From NCBI RefSeq assembly GCF_000730665.1, contig NZ_BBIV01000019.1, forward strand, positions 1-42,976: a stretch of DNA of 42,976 nt, written 5' to 3'. Source of the DNA: Pseudomonas plecoglossicida NBRC 103162 = DSM 15088 (lineage in GTDB: Bacteria > Pseudomonadota > Gammaproteobacteria > Pseudomonadales > Pseudomonadaceae). The notes under the pieces were generated by a model that saw only the letters and a program-made list of their open reading frames with translations, did no database searches and had not been told where the DNA came from. Position 1 is the first letter of the stretch, and every line of letters starts with the position of its first letter. The position numbers were made by a program, and so were the translations under genes. Below are positions 42,861 to 42,976 of the stretch, piece after piece.

Positions 42861-42976
42861 AGTTCCCGGGCATGCAAATCCTGAAGCATTTGGTTTCAGG
42901 TTCAGAAATGTCTTACATCCGAGTGAGGGCTTCCAGGTGCTCGCCATGAGAGTTTCAGCGCCTGTGAGATCGAGCG
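42861..42976. other. Right-end stretch without recognised feature
   Basis: About 116 bases with no supported ORF, RNA or promoter. Short repeats such as CCTGAA/TTCAGG near 42893-42902 were seen but not interpreted. Confidence 0.5.

Overview
This 43-kb window is a chromosomal segment of a Pseudomonas, most likely of the P. putida group. It carries the long 'expression machinery' block of gammaproteobacteria: birA-coaX, a tRNA-tufB cluster, secE-nusG, rplKAJL-rpoBC, rpsLG-fusA-tufA, the S10 and spc ribosomal protein operons with secY, and the alpha operon (rpsM-rpsK-rpsD-rpoA-rplQ). It then continues into katA-ftnA, uvrA, an MFS transporter, ssb and a small secreted GlcG/HbpS-type protein. Gene order, protein lengths, GC-rich third positions and a REP-type palindrome of P. 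putida type at the right end all fit. No rRNA, CRISPR, insertion sequence, prophage or attachment site was seen.

Layout: 107-2235 birA, coaX and a SPOR-like membrane protein. 2388-2675 tRNA-Tyr, tRNA-Gly and tRNA-Thr, read with tufB (2755-3948). 4003-5034 tRNA-Trp, secE, nusG. 5154-15980 rplK, rplA, rplJ, rplL, rpoB, rpoC. 16192-20539 rpsL, rpsG, fusA, tufA. 20681-27277 rpsJ to rpsN. 27487-31384 rpsH to rpmJ. 31516-34369 rpsM to rplQ. 34543-36611 katA and ftnA. 36681-39515 uvrA on the minus strand. 39645-41594 MFS transporter and ssb. 41689-42162 HbpS-like protein on the minus strand. 42276-42335 REP pair. 42318-42976 a frameshifted small gene with a structured upstream region, also on the minus strand.

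The first 34 kb make the ribosome, RNA polymerase, elongation factors and Sec translocon core together, so translation, transcription and export capacity can be balanced. Control signals are readable. Sigma70-type promoters precede the tRNA, tRNA-Trp/secE, str, S10, rpsH and alpha units. Intrinsic terminators or attenuators sit at 2683, 5053, 7468, 16114, 20555, 27340, 31402 and 34391. Leaders suited to L10 and S4 feedback precede rplJ and rpsM. In two places (rpsN/rpsH and rpmJ/rpsM) the -35 box of the next promoter lies in the 3' arm of the preceding terminator hairpin. The two tuf genes are almost identical except at their first ~80 and last ~20 bases, a gene-conversion signature.

The right third is peroxide/iron and DNA-repair biology: a catalase with a perfect Anr/FNR-type half-site pair upstream, a ferritin next to it, UvrA and SSB. 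The least ordinary stretch is 42318-42860 on the minus strand. A small gene broken by a one-base insertion is preceded by a 31-codon upstream ORF. Between and around them are mutually exclusive inverted repeats in which one CCUUUGU segment is complementary to the Shine-Dalgarno region of both ORFs. This looks like an undescribed (or at least unnamed here) translational switch or repeated RNA element.
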